NCBI GenBank assembly: GCA_009779755.1
Contig: WRDO01000010.1
Location: 1-64,000, forward strand
Length of the DNA stretch: 64,000 bases
From: Defluviitaleaceae bacterium
GTDB taxonomy: Bacteria > Bacillota > Clostridia > Lachnospirales > WQUN01
Reading direction: 5' to 3'
Part shown: positions 27,765 through 37,937 of the stretch, piece after piece
How the letters are laid out: each line of letters begins with the position of its first letter
How positions within the stretch are numbered: position 1 is the first letter of the stretch
Translations under genes and position numbers: made by a program
The notes under the pieces: generated by a model
Database searches by the model: none
Seen by the model: the letters and a program-made list of their open reading frames with translations, nothing else
What the model was told of the DNA's origin: nothing

Positions 27765-28686
27765 TTCCTTCCTCCACCTTCCCGTTATGCCCGACGAAGC
27801 GGTACAAGCCTTGGCCGTCAAACCTGACGGTATTTACGTGGACGGTACGTTGGGCGGCGGCGGCCATGCCGCTTTAATCCTTACCCGTTTGACGACGGGT
27901 ACGCTGATCGGGATAGACAGAGACGAAGACGCTTTACGTGCGGTTAAGGGGCGATTGCCCAATCTGCTTACGATACACGGCAACTTCCATGACATACCCG
28001 ATATCCTGTACGAGCGGGGTATCGAAAGGGTTGACGGGGTTTTGTTGGATTTGGGCGTTTCCTCGCATCAGTTGGACACGCCCGAACGCGGATTTTCCTA
28101 CCGATTCGACGGCCCGCTTGACATGCGTATGGACCCGTCGCAAGGGCGTACGGCCGCCGATATCGTAAATACCTGTACGCAAGGCGAAATCACCCGAATC
28201 CTGTACCAATACGGCGAAGAACGCTACGCCCCGCGTATTGCCCGGGCAATCACAAAAATCCGTGAGGTGAAACCCATCGAAACCACGCGGGCATTAACCG
28301 AAACTATTGAATCGGCCATACCCGCAAAGGCGCGTTATGGGGACAAGCATCCGTCGATGCGTACCTTTATGGCGTTACGTATCGCCGTTAACGATGAACT
28401 TTTACCCTTAAAGGCCGCGGTTAACCGAATCATAGGACACCTAAACCCCGGCGGGCGCATCGCCGTGATAACCTTCCATTCGTTGGAGGATCGTATTATT
28501 AAACATACCTTCCGCGCCGCCGAAAATCCCTGCGACTGCCCGCGTGACATCCCTTATTGCGTATGTAAGAAACAACCGCAGCTTCGCGTCATTACCCGTA
28601 CGCCCGTATTGCCCGGCACGGACGAACTCGCGCGGAACAACCGCGCCCACAGCGCGAAACTTCGCATAGCGGAGAAAATTATATGA
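27751..28686 (+). CDS. rsmH: 16S rRNA (cytosine(1402)-N(4))-methyltransferase
   Basis: A 311-residue RsmH/MraW. The N-terminal HLPVMPDEAVQAL precedes the SAM motif YVDGTLGGGGHA, DLGVSSHQLD follows, and the C-terminal VITFHSLEDRIIK and NNRAHSAKLR are conserved. It methylates C1402 of 16S rRNA. The ATG at 27751 overlaps the end of the PBP gene; in-frame starts further upstream run through it. It overlaps ftsL by ATGA, the normal dcw arrangement, but mraZ is not upstream. Confidence 0.95.
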   Translation: MTTIDSFLHLPVMPDEAVQALAVKPDGIYVDGTLGGGGHAALILTRLTTGTLIGIDRDEDALRAVKGRLPNLLTIHGNFHDIPDILYERGIERVDGVLLDLGVSSHQLDTPERGFSYRFDGPLDMRMDPSQGRTAADIVNTCTQGEITRILYQYGEERYAPRIARAITKIREVKPIETTRALTETIESAIPAKARYGDKHPSMRTFMALRIAVNDELLPLKAAVNRIIGHLNPGGRIAVITFHSLEDRIIKHTFRAAENPCDCPRDIPYCVCKKQPQLRVITRTPVLPGTDELARNNRAHSAKLRIAEKII

Positions 28687-29141
28687 AGCCGAAGGACAAT
28701 ATCGTTTACCTCAAAAAAGGCGATCAGGTACATAAAGTGGACGCGCGCAAGCCGCGTTTTCACCTCAGTCCCGTGCTGGTCTTTACGGTTATTATCATGT
28801 TCGTCGGTGCGCTCGGCAGTGCGGCGGCAGCCGCGCTGATGGCCAATACAAGGCAGGAGCTTGCCTTCGAGCGGCAAAGGCTCAACGCACAACTGGATGC
28901 CAACCGCATATTGGCGGGGCAGATCATTCACCCCTTTACGTTGGAGGAAATCGAACGCGAAGCACAGGAGCGTTTGGGCATGGCCCGACCCGACCCTTCG
29001 CAAATCATCTATATCAATGTGCCTCCCGTCAGCCATGTGGTATTTAACCCGGAAGCGGACATCCTACCCCGCGACAGCACGTTTTGGGAGGAAATGCGGG
29101 CCTTTTTGCAAGGATTGATCAACAGGATATTCGGGGGGTAA
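28683..29141 (+). CDS. ftsL: Cell division protein FtsL-like
   Basis: 152 residues with a cytoplasmic basic N terminus, one membrane span (about 30-55) and a periplasm-facing coiled coil (TRQELAFERQRLNAQLDAN). The motif IEREAQERLGMARPDPSQI is typical of FtsL/DivIC proteins. It is a bitopic divisome component that helps activate FtsI/FtsW. Its place between rsmH and the SpoVD-type PBP supports the assignment. The C-terminal 40 residues go beyond the usual FtsL length. Confidence 0.85.
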   Translation: MKPKDNIVYLKKGDQVHKVDARKPRFHLSPVLVFTVIIMFVGALGSAAAAALMANTRQELAFERQRLNAQLDANRILAGQIIHPFTLEEIEREAQERLGMARPDPSQIIYINVPPVSHVVFNPEADILPRDSTFWEEMRAFLQGLINRIFGG

Positions 29142-29144
29142 ACC

Positions 29145-31448
29145 ATGCCGAAGGAAAAAATCCGCAGGAAATCGCTGCCCAACTCCACATCGGCGCGCCG
29201 ACGCAACCGCAGGGCCGTCTTTATCGGCGTCGTATTTTGCTTGCTCTTCGGTTTGCTTTTATACGAAATATGGTACATACAAACCGTACACGGCGAGGAT
29301 TACAGCCGACGCGCCAGCGCGTGGATTATTGACCGCGTGGATCACCTTTCCCCCCCCATCGTACCCAACCGCGGCTGGATCGCGGACAGGAACATGCAAC
29401 CCCTAGCCTTCAGCCATCCGGTGTATAACGTGGTGTTGGACCGCACGATGCTCGCCTACCGCGAAAACCTCGCCATCCAGCGCAATACGCGCTTATGGAT
29501 GGACGATACGCTGGATGCCCTGCATGAAGCGTTGGGCATCCCCATGCACGAGTTGCGCGCGTTGTTTGTACGGGACGCCGACGACGCGTGGCAATCGGTC
29601 ATACGCGACAATTGGTATATTGTCGCGCGTGAAATCCCCGCGAACATCGCCCTGCCCTTACGCGACGAATTCCGCGATATCTACGTGGAGGAAATATCCT
29701 TCCGCGTGTACCCCGACCCCTTCTTGGCGCCGCAGGTGCTCGGCTTCCTCCGCGGGGACGCGCAGTGGGGGCTGGAGGGCCGATACCATACGATGCTTAC
29801 GGGTACGGCGGGGCGTGTTTTCCGCGCGTTCGGTACGGACAATACCCCCACCCGCGAGGAAACACCCGTCCGACACGGCATGAATTTGGTTACAACGCTG
29901 GATTCGGACATACAGCGTTTGGCACAGGAAACGGTTGACCATACGTTTGCGACGGTCCCCAGCGACGCGGTTGCGCTGCTTGTGATGGACCCTTTTACGG
30001 GGGAAATACTGGCAATGGCGCAAGCCCCCAACTTTTCGCTGGCCGCACCCGATGACCCCTCTCTCTTTACCGACCCTTCCATCAGCGCCGCGTGGCCGTT
30101 TATGACCGCGGAAGAGCAGACGAACGCTTGGTTTAATATCTGGCGTAACTACCATACGACCCGCTCGTTTGAGCCCGGGTCGGTCTTTAAGCCCATCGTG
30201 ATCGCGGCCGCGCTTGAGGAGGGTATTTTGTCCCCCCACGATGTGTTCTTCTGCAACGGGTCGCATTTGGTGGGCGACGTTTCGATCAGGTGCTTCGGCG
30301 GCTTTGCGCACGGCAGCATCAACGTATCCGAGGTCATCGAGGTTTCGTGCAACGTCGCCATGATCCAAATCATGCAGCGGCTGGGGGCGAACCAATTCTA
30401 CCGTTACCGCGGGTACTTCGGTTACGGGGAGCGTACGGGGATCGACTTGCCCGGCGAGGAATCCGTTTCGTCCCCGTTGGTTATGTATGCGTTAAACCAG
30501 CTCGGACCGGTGCAATTGGCGACGAGCTCCATCGGCCAAGGCTTTAATAACACGACCTTACAAGCCGCCGCGTCCTTTGCCGCGTTAATCAACGGCGGTA
30601 ATCTGATGCGGCCTTACATCGTATCCCATGTAATCGACGCAAGCGGCGCGGTCGTGCAGGAAAACCGCCCGCAAATTATCCGCAGCGTTATCTCCCAAAG
30701 CACGTCCGATTGGCTGCGCCGCGAAATGGAGCAAGTGGTCATCGGCAGTCGGGGGACGGGACGGCAAACGCGCATCCCCGGGCATACCATCGGGGCCAAA
30801 ACGGGAACAGCCGAACGCGGCGCGGCGCGTGAGGACGTTTCGCTGGCGTATTGGGTGTACACACCCGTGGAAAACCCCGAATACCTGATCCTCGCCGTAA
30901 TCGACAACGTCGTGGAGACGAACCGCACCGCGGGTAATACCTTGGCTCCCATCATCCGCGTATTCCTGGAGGATTTGATCCTGTTAAAGAACCTCCCCCC
31001 CTCAGAGGGAACCCATACGGAAGATCTGCAAAGCCCCGTACTGGGCCTCGAACCCATGCCCGATTTCGTCGGCGACCGTGTGGTCGATGTCGTGCGCAAC
31101 CTGATCAATCGGGGTATCGCCTTTGAGGTCCATGGCGGCGGCACGATCGTCAGCAGCCACCTCCCCGCCGCGGCCCCGGGCCGTCCCCTGCCCCAGCCCA
31201 ACAGCATACCCGTTCACCTGCATACCGACCCGACCACCCGCGTCGAAGGCGCCATGACCTTCATGCCCAACGTCGAAGGACTTAACGCCGAACAGGCGCA
31301 CGAGTTTATCCGCGATAACCTTCTGATACCCATCCCCTTCGGCGGGGAGGGCGAACGCGCGAATAACGAGGTATATAAACAATACCCCGCGGCAGGTACG
31401 GAGGTACCGCAGGGTATGCAAGTAATGATACGGGTCAGGCCGAAATAA
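29145..31448 (+). CDS. Class B penicillin-binding protein with two PASTA domains (FtsI/SpoVD type)
   Basis: 767 residues. A basic N terminus and one membrane anchor (about 25-45) lead into a dimerisation domain. The transpeptidase domain has SVFK near residue 345, SCN and KTGTAERG near 552. Two C-terminal PASTA repeats (about 630-695 and 700-767) resemble those of SpoVD and Pbp2x. It cross-links septal or spore peptidoglycan. It is three bases downstream of ftsL behind a GGGGGG site. murE, mraY and the rest of the usual dcw cluster do not follow; instead a convergent ABC exporter gene ends five bases away. Confidence 0.93.
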   Translation: MPKEKIRRKSLPNSTSARRRNRRAVFIGVVFCLLFGLLLYEIWYIQTVHGEDYSRRASAWIIDRVDHLSPPIVPNRGWIADRNMQPLAFSHPVYNVVLDRTMLAYRENLAIQRNTRLWMDDTLDALHEALGIPMHELRALFVRDADDAWQSVIRDNWYIVAREIPANIALPLRDEFRDIYVEEISFRVYPDPFLAPQVLGFLRGDAQWGLEGRYHTMLTGTAGRVFRAFGTDNTPTREETPVRHGMNLVTTLDSDIQRLAQETVDHTFATVPSDAVALLVMDPFTGEILAMAQAPNFSLAAPDDPSLFTDPSISAAWPFMTAEEQTNAWFNIWRNYHTTRSFEPGSVFKPIVIAAALEEGILSPHDVFFCNGSHLVGDVSIRCFGGFAHGSINVSEVIEVSCNVAMIQIMQRLGANQFYRYRGYFGYGERTGIDLPGEESVSSPLVMYALNQLGPVQLATSSIGQGFNNTTLQAAASFAALINGGNLMRPYIVSHVIDASGAVVQENRPQIIRSVISQSTSDWLRREMEQVVIGSRGTGRQTRIPGHTIGAKTGTAERGAAREDVSLAYWVYTPVENPEYLILAVIDNVVETNRTAGNTLAPIIRVFLEDLILLKNLPPSEGTHTEDLQSPVLGLEPMPDFVGDRVVDVVRNLINRGIAFEVHGGGTIVSSHLPAAAPGRPLPQPNSIPVHLHTDPTTRVEGAMTFMPNVEGLNAEQAHEFIRDNLLIPIPFGGEGERANNEVYKQYPAAGTEVPQGMQVMIRVRPK

Positions 31449-31453
31449 CGGGT

Positions 31454-32119
31454 TTACGCCACAATCCGACCGTCCGAAATCTTTACCACCATATCCGCTT
31501 GTTCGGCTACGGCCATGTCGTGGGTGACGACGATAACGCAGACGTTCTCCCGCGTGGCCAGTTCTTTCAGTAATTGCACGATATTTTGGCTGTTTTCGGT
31601 ATCCAGGTTGCCGGTGGGTTCGTCGGCAAGGATTACCTCGGTTTTGGCGGCCAGCGCACGGGCGATGGCCACGCGCTGTTGTTCCCCGCCGGAAAGCATG
31701 GAAGGTAAACGTCGGTGCATGGTGGGGTCTATACCGACGCTTTTTAATTTTTCGGCTGCGATCTTAGTGGCTTCGGCTTTGGGGATACCGCGGTAGGTGA
31801 GCGGGAATGTGACGTTTTCCATGGCGGTGAGCAAAGGGAGCAGGTTTAAGCTTTGATAAATAATGGATATGTTGTCCAGCCGGAATCGGTCACGGTCGAT
31901 ATCCTTCGTATCCTTCTCGCCGAAGGATACCGAACCCTCTGTGGGGATGTCCAAACCGCCGAGCATGGAAAGCAACGTGGTTTTACCGCTTCCGCTGCGC
32001 CCCACCACGGCGTAGAAGGTGCCGGGTAAAAAATCGTAGTTAACGCCGTCCACGGCGCGTACGGTATGGGATTTGGTTTTATACAGGTAGCGTACATCTT
32101 TGAGCGATAGGGTTTTCAT
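31454..32119 (-). CDS. ABC transporter ATP-binding protein, MacB/LolD type
   Basis: A 221-residue ATPase: Walker [12 protein letters not shown], signature [16 protein letters not shown], Walker [13 protein letters not shown]. This is the classical sequence of ATPases that partner FtsX-type permeases. It is last in an operon with two such permeases on the minus strand, and a ribosome site AAAGGAG precedes the start. It should energise export or mechanotransmission rather than uptake. Confidence 0.95.
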   Translation of the reverse strand: MKTLSLKDVRYLYKTKSHTVRAVDGVNYDFLPGTFYAVVGRSGSGKTTLLSMLGGLDIPTEGSVSFGEKDTKDIDRDRFRLDNISIIYQSLNLLPLLTAMENVTFPLTYRGIPKAEATKIAAEKLKSVGIDPTMHRRLPSMLSGGEQQRVAIARALAAKTEVILADEPTGNLDTENSQNIVQLLKELATRENVCVIVVTHDMAVAEQADMVVKISDGRIVA

Positions 32120-32139
32120 GGTTTGACTCCTTTCAAAAA

Positions 32140-33357
32140 TTATTCGTTGTTCTCACGCAATATCTTTAATACGTTTGTGCCGGCGGCTTGCGCGGCGGCG
32201 AAAACGGAGCCCAATACATAACAAAACGTAAACAAAACAGGCGGGACCCAAAGGACCTGCCTGAAAAAAACGCTCACTAAAATAAAACCCGTGACGGCCC
32301 CCGGTATACAAAGGACGGCTTGTTCACCCAGCGCACCCGTAAAGACATCCCGTTTATTTACGCCGATGCTGCGCATGACGGCGAATTCGGGTTTCCTGTT
32401 GCGCGTCAGCAAATAGCTGGCGATAAAGCCGATAAGGACGGAAATCGCATAGATAAACGGCGTCGCCACATCAATGAGTTGGATATTCTGCTTCAGCTTG
32501 CGTATAACGTTGTTATAAATCCCGTCGAAGATCGTCAGCGAAAACGAAAGCGTCGTATTCACATCGCCCGGCCGGGCAAATACGCGGACGGCGGCGGACG
32601 CGAGCTCGCCGATCTTACCGTTGTCGTACATCAAGGCGTTCATGCGGTTGCTGTATTCGGGCAAATAAATTTCCGCCGCAACAGCGTTAACCGTCCAAAA
32701 CGGGCTTATAATTAAACTGCCCGCGTTGTGTACGATACCGACGACACGCAAATCCACGTCGGTTTCAAAGATACCATCGACTTCCGTAATCAATTCGCCG
32801 TCTTTTACGGTTTCCTTGTAGACGATGTTTTCAAGCGAAAGGGTAATCATCGGATGATTTGCCTCCAATGTCCCGTACAACGCCGCGCTCACCACCGCAA
32901 CCGCTTCATCGGTACGGAAAACCCCTTCGTCCCAACCCGGGAAAAAATCGATATACGCCCCCGTCATGGGGTTGAGGCGATCATCGGCTTCTACGGAGGT
33001 AATCCCCACCCATTCACCCACGGGAAGGGGTAAGTTTTCGACGATCTCCAGCCGACGGTTCAACTCGACGTCCTTTACGTATTCTGCCACCGAACGGGGT
33101 ACGCTTTCATCGGTAAACAACAAAATATATTCGATATCGATATCGATGCCGTCCACTTCCGACGTGATGGGGTCGGAAAGCTCCGCGCGCACCGGAAAGT
33201 TATTGATCACATCGTCAAGTTCGTCAATCATACGAATCCTTGCGCCGGACATGATGCCGATCAGCACCACAAGCACCAACGCAAGCGCAGGCACCGTCAG
33301 ACTGCGGAACCCTTCACGCGGCAGCCGTATTAAAAACGTATACAGGATTTCCTTCAT
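32140..33357 (-). CDS. FtsX-like ABC transporter permease (smaller subunit)
   Basis: 405 residues with one N-terminal membrane span (about 18-40), a large extracellular domain and three C-terminal spans from about residue 300. The FtsX motif RKPEFAVMRSIGVNKRDVF lies after the second span. It overlaps the preceding permease gene by ATGA. With the larger permease it probably forms a heterodimeric complex. The substrate is unknown. Confidence 0.9.
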   Translation of the reverse strand: MKEILYTFLIRLPREGFRSLTVPALALVLVVLIGIMSGARIRMIDELDDVINNFPVRAELSDPITSEVDGIDIDIEYILLFTDESVPRSVAEYVKDVELNRRLEIVENLPLPVGEWVGITSVEADDRLNPMTGAYIDFFPGWDEGVFRTDEAVAVVSAALYGTLEANHPMITLSLENIVYKETVKDGELITEVDGIFETDVDLRVVGIVHNAGSLIISPFWTVNAVAAEIYLPEYSNRMNALMYDNGKIGELASAAVRVFARPGDVNTTLSFSLTIFDGIYNNVIRKLKQNIQLIDVATPFIYAISVLIGFIASYLLTRNRKPEFAVMRSIGVNKRDVFTGALGEQAVLCIPGAVTGFILVSVFFRQVLWVPPVLFTFCYVLGSVFAAAQAAGTNVLKILRENNE

Positions 33358-35510
33358 CGTTTTTCACGCTTCGCGACCGATTTCGCCATGCCGCCCGCCA
33401 TCATCAAAAGCGCGATGGAAACGGCACCCGTCGCCAACGGTATGGTCATCGGTTGTTGTTGGATTTCCGCTTCATAGCTTATGCCGTCGGCAATCACGGC
33501 GGCATCGGCAAAGGGGGTGGCTTCATCTTCCTCCGCCACGAAGGTCCTTTCCACGGCGTAGTCCAATATTTGCTCATAAAACCGATCGGAAACGACGTAC
33601 GCAATCCCCTGCGCCAAGACGATCACGATTACGCATTGCACGAACACCCAACGGAAACGGTCCTTGCGGCGTACCCCCAGCGCGTACAGCAAATCCGTTT
33701 CCTTTCGCTTGCGGAGGATAAAGAACAAACAGAAAACAAGCGCGGCGATGCACCATCCCGCAAAACACAACACAAAGATAAACCATCCGTTGCGCAGCAG
33801 ATTATCCAACGCGCTGCGTACCGTCGAATAGCCTTGGTCATAAAACATAAAGAAATTGCCGTAACCCGGGATCAACGCGTTAATGTTGCGGCGGAATTCC
33901 TCGATGCGGCCGTTGGGTACGACGATGGTATTCAGGAACGGGCTTTCGGCGCGGTCGTCGCCCCACATCCGAAGCTCGCCGTCTGTCATTACCGGTTCGA
34001 ATCCCGCGAAGGCTTTGTCGGGGATAAAGATCGTATTCAAGGGAATGCCTTGGGGATCGTTTTCAATCCTGGCGGGGGGCGCGAAATAGATGCCGATGAT
34101 CTCGAACTCGTAGAACTCCGACTCCTGCACGCCGGAAACGAACCCGCCGGGTTGCCACGAGCGGAAGCTGCTGCGATCCGTTATCACAACGGAGCCGTCA
34201 GAAGAGGACATACTGGTCGTGGATGTATAGGTAACGGATTTGAACTCCCCTTCGAAAAATTGCAATGTAATGGTATCGCCCACCGTAAGGTCGTTGTTCG
34301 CCGCCAAAACACGGGGAACGACCGCCACGCGCGCGCCGTCCCCATATTCCTGCCGCGTAAATCCCCGTCCCTCCTCGATATGCGCGCGGTGCTGGTTAAA
34401 CATGAAAAAACTTTCCAGATTGCCGGTAGTGACCATGTTTAAACGGTTGGAGTTCTTTTCGGTTGCGAGGAGTACGTCCGCTATCGCTTCGCCCATGGGG
34501 GAACGCAGCGCTTCCTCTAATGTCATTTGACCCAACGCGAACGGGAAATGCCCCGCCTCCTCTTGGGTTACGGAAAACGCCGTAATATCTATCGGGAATT
34601 CGTCCGGCGTCGGTAAATCGCTCGTGATCCGCCAAACGGCGTCCATCCATTCCGATTCGGAAATTTCATCATAGGATGTAATGGCTCCGGCCGTAATGAT
34701 TCGGGTCGTTTCCGGTGGGGTGACTATAAGCGAGTGCATTGACCGCCAACTGCCGTTGGAGAGGAATCCGCTATCGTACAGAGCACCGGCGATCAAATAA
34801 CGTTCACCCGCCGTATAAAAATGCTCACCGTTTGCGTCATGTATGAACATTTGGATAAAAACCTGCCTCGGGTGGTTGCGTACGTCCGGGTGGATCCAAA
34901 CCACTTCTTCAATATCAAATATAACCCGTGTGTAGGTAATCAGCTGTCGCCGCCACACCCCCGTTTCCTCGTCGCGGTACCCGCCGCCGAAATTGAAGTG
35001 CCGCGTAACCCCGCGGCATTGTGCGACAAAAGCCGCCGTTTGGCCGCCGCTGCCGGGCAAATCCCCGCCGGTCGTCGAAAGCCGCCGCAGCGCGGTGACA
35101 TCCGGTGACCACGCGCCGAAATAACGGCGCGGGTCCATATGTACCGCACCCGATTGATATACCATTGATGCGATATTGTTCAGGATTTCGTCCACCATAC
35201 GGTCAGCCATCAAATCATCGAAAACAAGGCTGCTCCAAGTTTTGTCGTCGCGCCTGACCGTACCCCAAGGGGATTCGACTTCTTCGATGTTCATACCCTC
35301 CGTACGGTTAACGGCGTAACGGCGGATGGCGGACGCGTCGGGCAGGGCAATCGTGGTGAACTGCTCGTTGATCATCCGTTCGTTGCTTAACGCGGTCATC
35401 AACAAACCCGCGCCCAAACAGAATAACGTACCCGCCAAAGCCAGCAAAATACAGAATACCGCGTTAAAAAGGATGCTTCGCCTTAGTTGCCGGAATATGT
35501 ATCTATACAT
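33354..35510 (-). CDS. FtsX-like ABC transporter permease (larger subunit)
   Basis: 718 residues in the same 1+3 membrane layout: span near 12-38, an extracellular domain of about 530 residues, then three C-terminal spans with RKRKETDLLYALGVRRKD in the FtsX loop. The extracellular domain is about twice that of the partner, suggesting it binds the substrate or a surface partner. AGGGAGGGAT precedes the ATG and a consensus promoter lies just upstream. It is divergent from the pilin-domain gene. Confidence 0.9.
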   Translation of the reverse strand: MYRYIFRQLRRSILFNAVFCILLALAGTLFCLGAGLLMTALSNERMINEQFTTIALPDASAIRRYAVNRTEGMNIEEVESPWGTVRRDDKTWSSLVFDDLMADRMVDEILNNIASMVYQSGAVHMDPRRYFGAWSPDVTALRRLSTTGGDLPGSGGQTAAFVAQCRGVTRHFNFGGGYRDEETGVWRRQLITYTRVIFDIEEVVWIHPDVRNHPRQVFIQMFIHDANGEHFYTAGERYLIAGALYDSGFLSNGSWRSMHSLIVTPPETTRIITAGAITSYDEISESEWMDAVWRITSDLPTPDEFPIDITAFSVTQEEAGHFPFALGQMTLEEALRSPMGEAIADVLLATEKNSNRLNMVTTGNLESFFMFNQHRAHIEEGRGFTRQEYGDGARVAVVPRVLAANNDLTVGDTITLQFFEGEFKSVTYTSTTSMSSSDGSVVITDRSSFRSWQPGGFVSGVQESEFYEFEIIGIYFAPPARIENDPQGIPLNTIFIPDKAFAGFEPVMTDGELRMWGDDRAESPFLNTIVVPNGRIEEFRRNINALIPGYGNFFMFYDQGYSTVRSALDNLLRNGWFIFVLCFAGWCIAALVFCLFFILRKRKETDLLYALGVRRKDRFRWVFVQCVIVIVLAQGIAYVVSDRFYEQILDYAVERTFVAEEDEATPFADAAVIADGISYEAEIQQQPMTIPLATGAVSIALLMMAGGMAKSVAKREKR

Positions 35511-35532
35511 ACCATCCCTCCCTTAAACGGGG

Positions 35533-35561
35533 ATTATACACAATTTGATTACACCTGACAA
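35533..35561 (-). promoter_or_regulatory. Promoter of the FtsX-type ABC operon
   Basis: The minus strand has TTGTCA (35561-35556), 17 bases and a perfect TATAAT (35538-35533), about 22 bases before the start codon. Confidence 0.8.
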
Positions 35562-35662
35562 CACACATGTACCGAATATGACGGGCGGATTCAACAACAC
35601 GTACGAAAAACCGACCCCCGCATATGATGGTACGAACGGATTTTAATGGAGGAGAAGTAACG

Positions 35663-37921
35663 ATGACAGATATCACGGGGCAAGTGTACTTTGACGGGCT
35701 GAGGAAAAATGACGTCCAAAACCTTTCGGGTATCCCCAATGTGCCGATTGTGTTGCAAAGTGTGGATACGCCTTATCAGAGGTTGGCCGTCTTGACGGAC
35801 CCTGCGGGCGAATACGCCATCCGTAACGTACCGCCGGGCCGATACCGCATCGTGGAGGCGTACGGCGAACCGGCCGTCCCCTCCCCGGGAAATTTCGACG
35901 ACGCGATACCCGGACCCAAACCCGACGCGGCTTTACCGCCGATCAGTATTATCCCAAGCCCCCCCGAAGGCGCCACGCATTTGGATTGCGTCACGCCGAG
36001 CACGCTGTTGGTTACCGTTGGTGCGGACCTTATCGGCAACCGCGATTTCCTTAACGGCCCGGTTAGGTATATCCCCATCGACACCATTATGGATAATTGC
36101 GCCGTTGTTTGCCCGATCAACCTGCTCGGCGACGCCGATTACGGCACGATGGGTATATTTTCACCGGGGACGGAGGCCAATACGGGTGAACCGACCGAAC
36201 CCTACCCCGCCAATGTACCTGACTTCGCCTACGTTTTACCGCTTTCGCACCCCGTGCAGACCCCCGGGTACCCCGAGTGGTTCCACGCGCCCGAGGATGG
36301 GGAGTATACCGTACAAAATATCCTAAACGACGATAACAGCAACCGCATCGGGGCATGGTGGCGGATCGCCGACCATACGACGGGTAACGAAACGGGGCGG
36401 ATGATGGTCATTAACGGGTATGACCCGGGTTCCGTGTTCTTTACCGAGGAAGTGACCGTAACGCCGAATACGTTTTACCTGTTCAGCGCGTGGATCATCG
36501 ATTTGTTTAAGGTGAACGGTTGGGCGGACCCCCGATTGGGCGTACGGATCCTTGACGAAAACGGCCATGTAATCTACAGCGCGACCTTGGGGGTTTTGAT
36601 CCCCGTAAACACCGTCGTGCCCGAATGGCGGCAGATCGGTACGGTCATCAGCTCGTACGGCAACACGAAGCTGACGGTTATGTTCCTGAGTGAAGGAAGC
36701 GCCGCGATCGGCAATGACTACGCCATCGACGATATCTCGCTTAATAAAATCACCGTACCCGTCTTTACGCCGGTCAAAAGCATCAGCCAAACCGTTGCCT
36801 TCGTGGGGGAAACAGTCACTTACCAAGTTATATTAAAAAATACCTGCACCTTTCCGCTAACGGACGTAACGTTTACGGATAAGCTGCCGCAGGGTGTGGC
36901 GTTTGTACCCGGCTCCGTTACGGTCAACGGTTTGGATGCCCCGACAGCCGACCCGGAAGCGGGCTTTGCCCTGCCCGATATCGCAGGCGGTGAAGAAGCG
37001 ATCGTACGCTTTAGGGTATCGGTCGAATCCGCGGAATATTCACCCGCGCTTAACACGGCGGATATGCATTACAAATACACACCCGTAGAAGGCGGCATTC
37101 CCGTCGATTACGATGTCAAATCCAACGAAGTAACATTGGTTATCAAAAAAGGAGACATGAATATGAACCTGTATATGTCCAAAATCGCGATCGGCGCGGC
37201 CTTGGTTGGCGGCGAGTTTACCTTCGGTATATTCGAGCCGGACGCTTCAACGCCGCGCTATACCGCCAAAAACGATAAAAAAGGGCTCATAACCTTCCCC
37301 GCCATACACTTCACCGCCACAGGTCAATTCCATTATATCGTAAAGGAAATCGACGGCCCGACGGATTGGGAAAAAGACACCGCGGAATGGCCGATCAGGA
37401 TCGACGTCACCAACGTACAGGGCGACCTCGTCGCGGCGGTGACCTACCCCAACGGCGTGCCCGTGTTCATCAACAAACATCACAACGCGATGTGCGGCGC
37501 GTTCCGATTCCCGGACCTGACTTTCGACAAACCGGGTGTTTATGAATACACGCTGAAGGAATTGACGCCTTCGGGTGACGGTTGGACCACCGATGATCGG
37601 GTGATCAAGGTAATCGTAACCGTCACGGATGACGGACACGGTAACCTGATCGCCACGGTGGAATACCCCGACGGTTTCCCGACCTTTACGAATATCTATA
37701 AGACAAAACCCACGCACATCATCATCAGCGGTTGCAAGACCGCAATCGGCGCACCGCTTCCCCCGGGTCGGTTTGAGTTCGGCCTCTTCGACTCGGAAGG
37801 TAACCTGATCGCAACGACAACAAACGGCGAAGCCGCCGAAACGAAAACGAAACCGAAACCGGAAACGGAAACGGAAACGGAAACGGAAACGGAAATTAAA
37901 ACGATAACCGTTACGCAATAA
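35663..37921 (+). CDS. Multi-domain Cna-B / DUF11 / Spy0128 pilin-like surface protein (3' end interrupted)
   Basis: 752 residues. In order: an SdrD/Cna-B type domain (residues 1-70), a Gal-binding-like sandwich (about 205-370), a DUF11 domain (about 370-490) and Spy0128/FctA-type pilin repeats from about 500. The last repeat begins (RFEFGLFDSEGNLIATTTNG) but breaks off into a Lys/Glu/Thr low-complexity tail and a stop. The missing second half lies 60 bases downstream in the same frame. The start at 35663 follows TGGAGGAGAAG. No signal peptide is visible at this start, which is odd for such a domain set. Likely roles are a surface or spore appendage protein. Confidence 0.85.
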   Translation: MTDITGQVYFDGLRKNDVQNLSGIPNVPIVLQSVDTPYQRLAVLTDPAGEYAIRNVPPGRYRIVEAYGEPAVPSPGNFDDAIPGPKPDAALPPISIIPSPPEGATHLDCVTPSTLLVTVGADLIGNRDFLNGPVRYIPIDTIMDNCAVVCPINLLGDADYGTMGIFSPGTEANTGEPTEPYPANVPDFAYVLPLSHPVQTPGYPEWFHAPEDGEYTVQNILNDDNSNRIGAWWRIADHTTGNETGRMMVINGYDPGSVFFTEEVTVTPNTFYLFSAWIIDLFKVNGWADPRLGVRILDENGHVIYSATLGVLIPVNTVVPEWRQIGTVISSYGNTKLTVMFLSEGSAAIGNDYAIDDISLNKITVPVFTPVKSISQTVAFVGETVTYQVILKNTCTFPLTDVTFTDKLPQGVAFVPGSVTVNGLDAPTADPEAGFALPDIAGGEEAIVRFRVSVESAEYSPALNTADMHYKYTPVEGGIPVDYDVKSNEVTLVIKKGDMNMNLYMSKIAIGAALVGGEFTFGIFEPDASTPRYTAKNDKKGLITFPAIHFTATGQFHYIVKEIDGPTDWEKDTAEWPIRIDVTNVQGDLVAAVTYPNGVPVFINKHHNAMCGAFRFPDLTFDKPGVYEYTLKELTPSGDGWTTDDRVIKVIVTVTDDGHGNLIATVEYPDGFPTFTNIYKTKPTHIIISGCKTAIGAPLPPGRFEFGLFDSEGNLIATTTNGEAAETKTKPKPETETETETETEIKTITVTQ
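37861..37896 (+). repeat. Hexanucleotide GGAAAC tandem repeat
   Basis: Five perfect GGAAAC units and a partial sixth code for alternating Thr and Glu at the end of the pilin-domain protein. Confidence 0.9.
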
Positions 37922-37937
37922 GTTTATAACGCCAACG

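Noticed and set aside
33453..34442. Open frame of 329 codons antisense to the large FtsX permease
   Set aside because: The permease has clear family features, promoter and ribosome site; the antisense frame has none.
37861..37896. Phase-variation by slippage in the GGAAAC repeat
   Set aside because: The unit is six bases, so gain or loss of units would not shift the frame; it can only change the length of the Thr/Glu tail.
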